Positions 5,702-6,493 of a stretch of 6,493 nucleotides of DNA are shown here, piece by piece (the first letter of the stretch is position 1; each line of letters begins with the position of its first letter). A model generated the notes under the pieces. It ran no database searches. It worked only from the letters and a program-made list of their open reading frames with translations, and had not been told where the DNA came from. This DNA comes from a bacterium. GTDB taxonomy: Bacteria; Desulfobacterota_D; UBA1144. The DNA lies in contig NZXA02000020.1 of NCBI GenBank assembly GCA_002697665.2, positions 1 through 6,493 of the forward strand, read 5' to 3'. Position numbers and translations under genes: made by a program.

Positions 5702-5716
5702 CCTAAATTAAAATAG

Positions 5717-6493
5717 TCATCTAATAACAGCAAATTTACCAATTTTCTCATTACTATCGGTCTGGTTCTCAATATGATATAGGTAAAGTCCAGGAGCAAC
5801 CTCTTGATTATTTAATGTGCGCATGTCCCACCAAGCGTTACCAGAAAATTCATTTTCATGATCAATTTGAAAAATAAGTTCTCCAGAAATGGTAAAGATG
5901 TTTATCCTGCATTTTTTTGGAAGATTTGTAAAGCGAATTCTTCTCTCAAATTCTGATTCCTTAAACTTAGATCTTGAAAAATAAGGATTCGGTACTACTT
6001 TAACATCATTTAGATTATTCTGTGGCTGGATCCCCGGATATACTATGGTGAAATTCCGATCTAGTATTGTGGTACCTTTGGAATTCTCAATGGAGGCATA
6101 CCCATCAGGATTTGCCCATTCATTTGGATTCGAGAAGTTCGTATCTATAACTGTTTTAAACTGACCATCTTCCAGTGGAAGGTATCTGGTTACATAGGTA
6201 GGTTCAACACCCATGTCATATGCAACGATCGAATAAGTATACTCTATTCCATCAACAACATCATTATCAATGAAAGAATATTTATAGATTATCCCATCAA
6301 TGTTCTTCCAGTCTGCTTCATCTAACCTTACCATATCCATTCCAGTGTCATCGCCAAGGTTGAACCAGGGAGAGTACGGATCTGGGCCACTTATAGCATG
6401 GTTTCTTCGCTGTTCTCTTGGGCAGTCGTAGCTATTCGAGTAGATACAATGTAGCGAATCTTCCTCTGCAGAAAGATCAAACTGCTTGTACGG
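5717..6493 (-). CDS. T9SS-exported protein, C-terminal part (5' end outside window)
   Basis: The reading frame is open from the window edge to a TGA at 5717, giving 258 residues of the C-terminus. An internal ATG at 6340 is not the start, because the frame continues upstream without a stop and its sequence has the same extracellular character. Residues about 65-95 (numbered from the edge) contain a fibronectin-III-like ending, YSFIDNDVVDGIEYTYSIVAYD. Residues about 164-258 form a type A type IX secretion sorting domain: DVKVVPNPYF, a strand pair RRIRFTNLPKKCRINIFTISGELI, then GNAWWDMRTLNNQEVAPGLYLYHI and a basic ending GKFAVIR. In FCB bacteria this domain directs secretion across the outer membrane and is removed or used for anchoring. 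The function of the missing N-terminal part is unknown; such proteins are often adhesins or hydrolases. It is followed after 15 bases by the VOC gene, which may be read through from it. Confidence 0.92.
   Translation of the reverse strand, partial: PYKQFDLSAEEDSLHCIYSNSYDCPREQRRNHAISGPDPYSPWFNLGDDTGMDMVRLDEADWKNIDGIIYKYSFIDNDVVDGIEYTYSIVAYDMGVEPTYVTRYLPLEDGQFKTVIDTNFSNPNEWANPDGYASIENSKGTTILDRNFTIVYPGIQPQNNLNDVKVVPNPYFSRSKFKESEFERRIRFTNLPKKCRINIFTISGELIFQIDHENEFSGNAWWDMRTLNNQEVAPGLYLYHIENQTDSNEKIGKFAVIR

Noticed and set aside
6338..6340. ATG as the start of the T9SS protein
   Set aside because: The frame stays open for 51 more codons to the window edge with similar sequence character, there is no signal peptide after this ATG, and no ribosome site precedes it.

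Overview
The window is AT-rich bacterial DNA, read entirely from the minus strand: eight consecutive protein genes all point the same way, two of them cut by the window edges. Several features suggest a member of the Fibrobacterota-Chlorobiota-Bacteroidota (FCB) group. These are a C-terminal type IX secretion (T9SS) sorting domain with a VVPNPY strand, a DUF5683-type protein fused to a CsgG/TolB-N-like domain, large secreted LamG/PPC/Ig-like proteins, and a lipoprotein with an acidic patch after its lipid cysteine. The style is closest to what I remember of marine Candidatus Marinimicrobia (SAR406). That placement is inference; there is no rRNA or marker gene here.

Layout, in the direction of transcription (high to low coordinates). 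(1) 6493-5717: the C-terminal 258 residues of a T9SS-exported surface or secreted protein. (2) 5701-5276: a cytoplasmic VOC-superfamily metalloprotein of the COG3565 extradiol-dioxygenase-like type. (3) 5273-3936: the highlight, a soluble protein joining an adrenodoxin-type [2Fe-2S] ferredoxin, a class III nucleotide cyclase and a Rieske [2Fe-2S] domain in one chain. (4) 3911-3495: a free-standing Rieske protein that is a clear paralogue of the Rieske domain of (3). (5) 3463-2957: a small exported protein of unknown function. (6) 2870-1842: an exported CsgG/TolB-N-like plus DUF5683 protein. (7) 1876-1316: a lipoprotein with a cohesin-like beta-sandwich. (8) 1323 to beyond 1: a secreted LamG, PPC-like and Ig-like protein, missing its C-terminus.

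Genes 2-4 are tightly packed (gaps of 2 and 24 bases) and look like one cytoplasmic redox-signalling module. Two Fe-S domains flank a cyclase, so the natural hypothesis is that redox state or Fe-S status gates cAMP or cGMP synthesis. The extra Rieske protein could be an electron partner or a competing sensor. No cyclic-nucleotide receptor is in the window. Genes 6-8 overlap successively (35 and 8 bases) and look like a translationally coupled envelope operon: a cell-envelope protein, an outer-membrane lipoprotein with a possible protein-docking domain, and a large secreted adhesin-like partner. Three genes use non-ATG starts (TTG, GTG or a nearby ATG, and TTG). The only gap longer than 31 bases between genes (2871-2956) holds a possible promoter and small inverted repeats. 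There is no stretch over 300 bases without a gene, and I saw no RNA genes, CRISPR array or mobile element.
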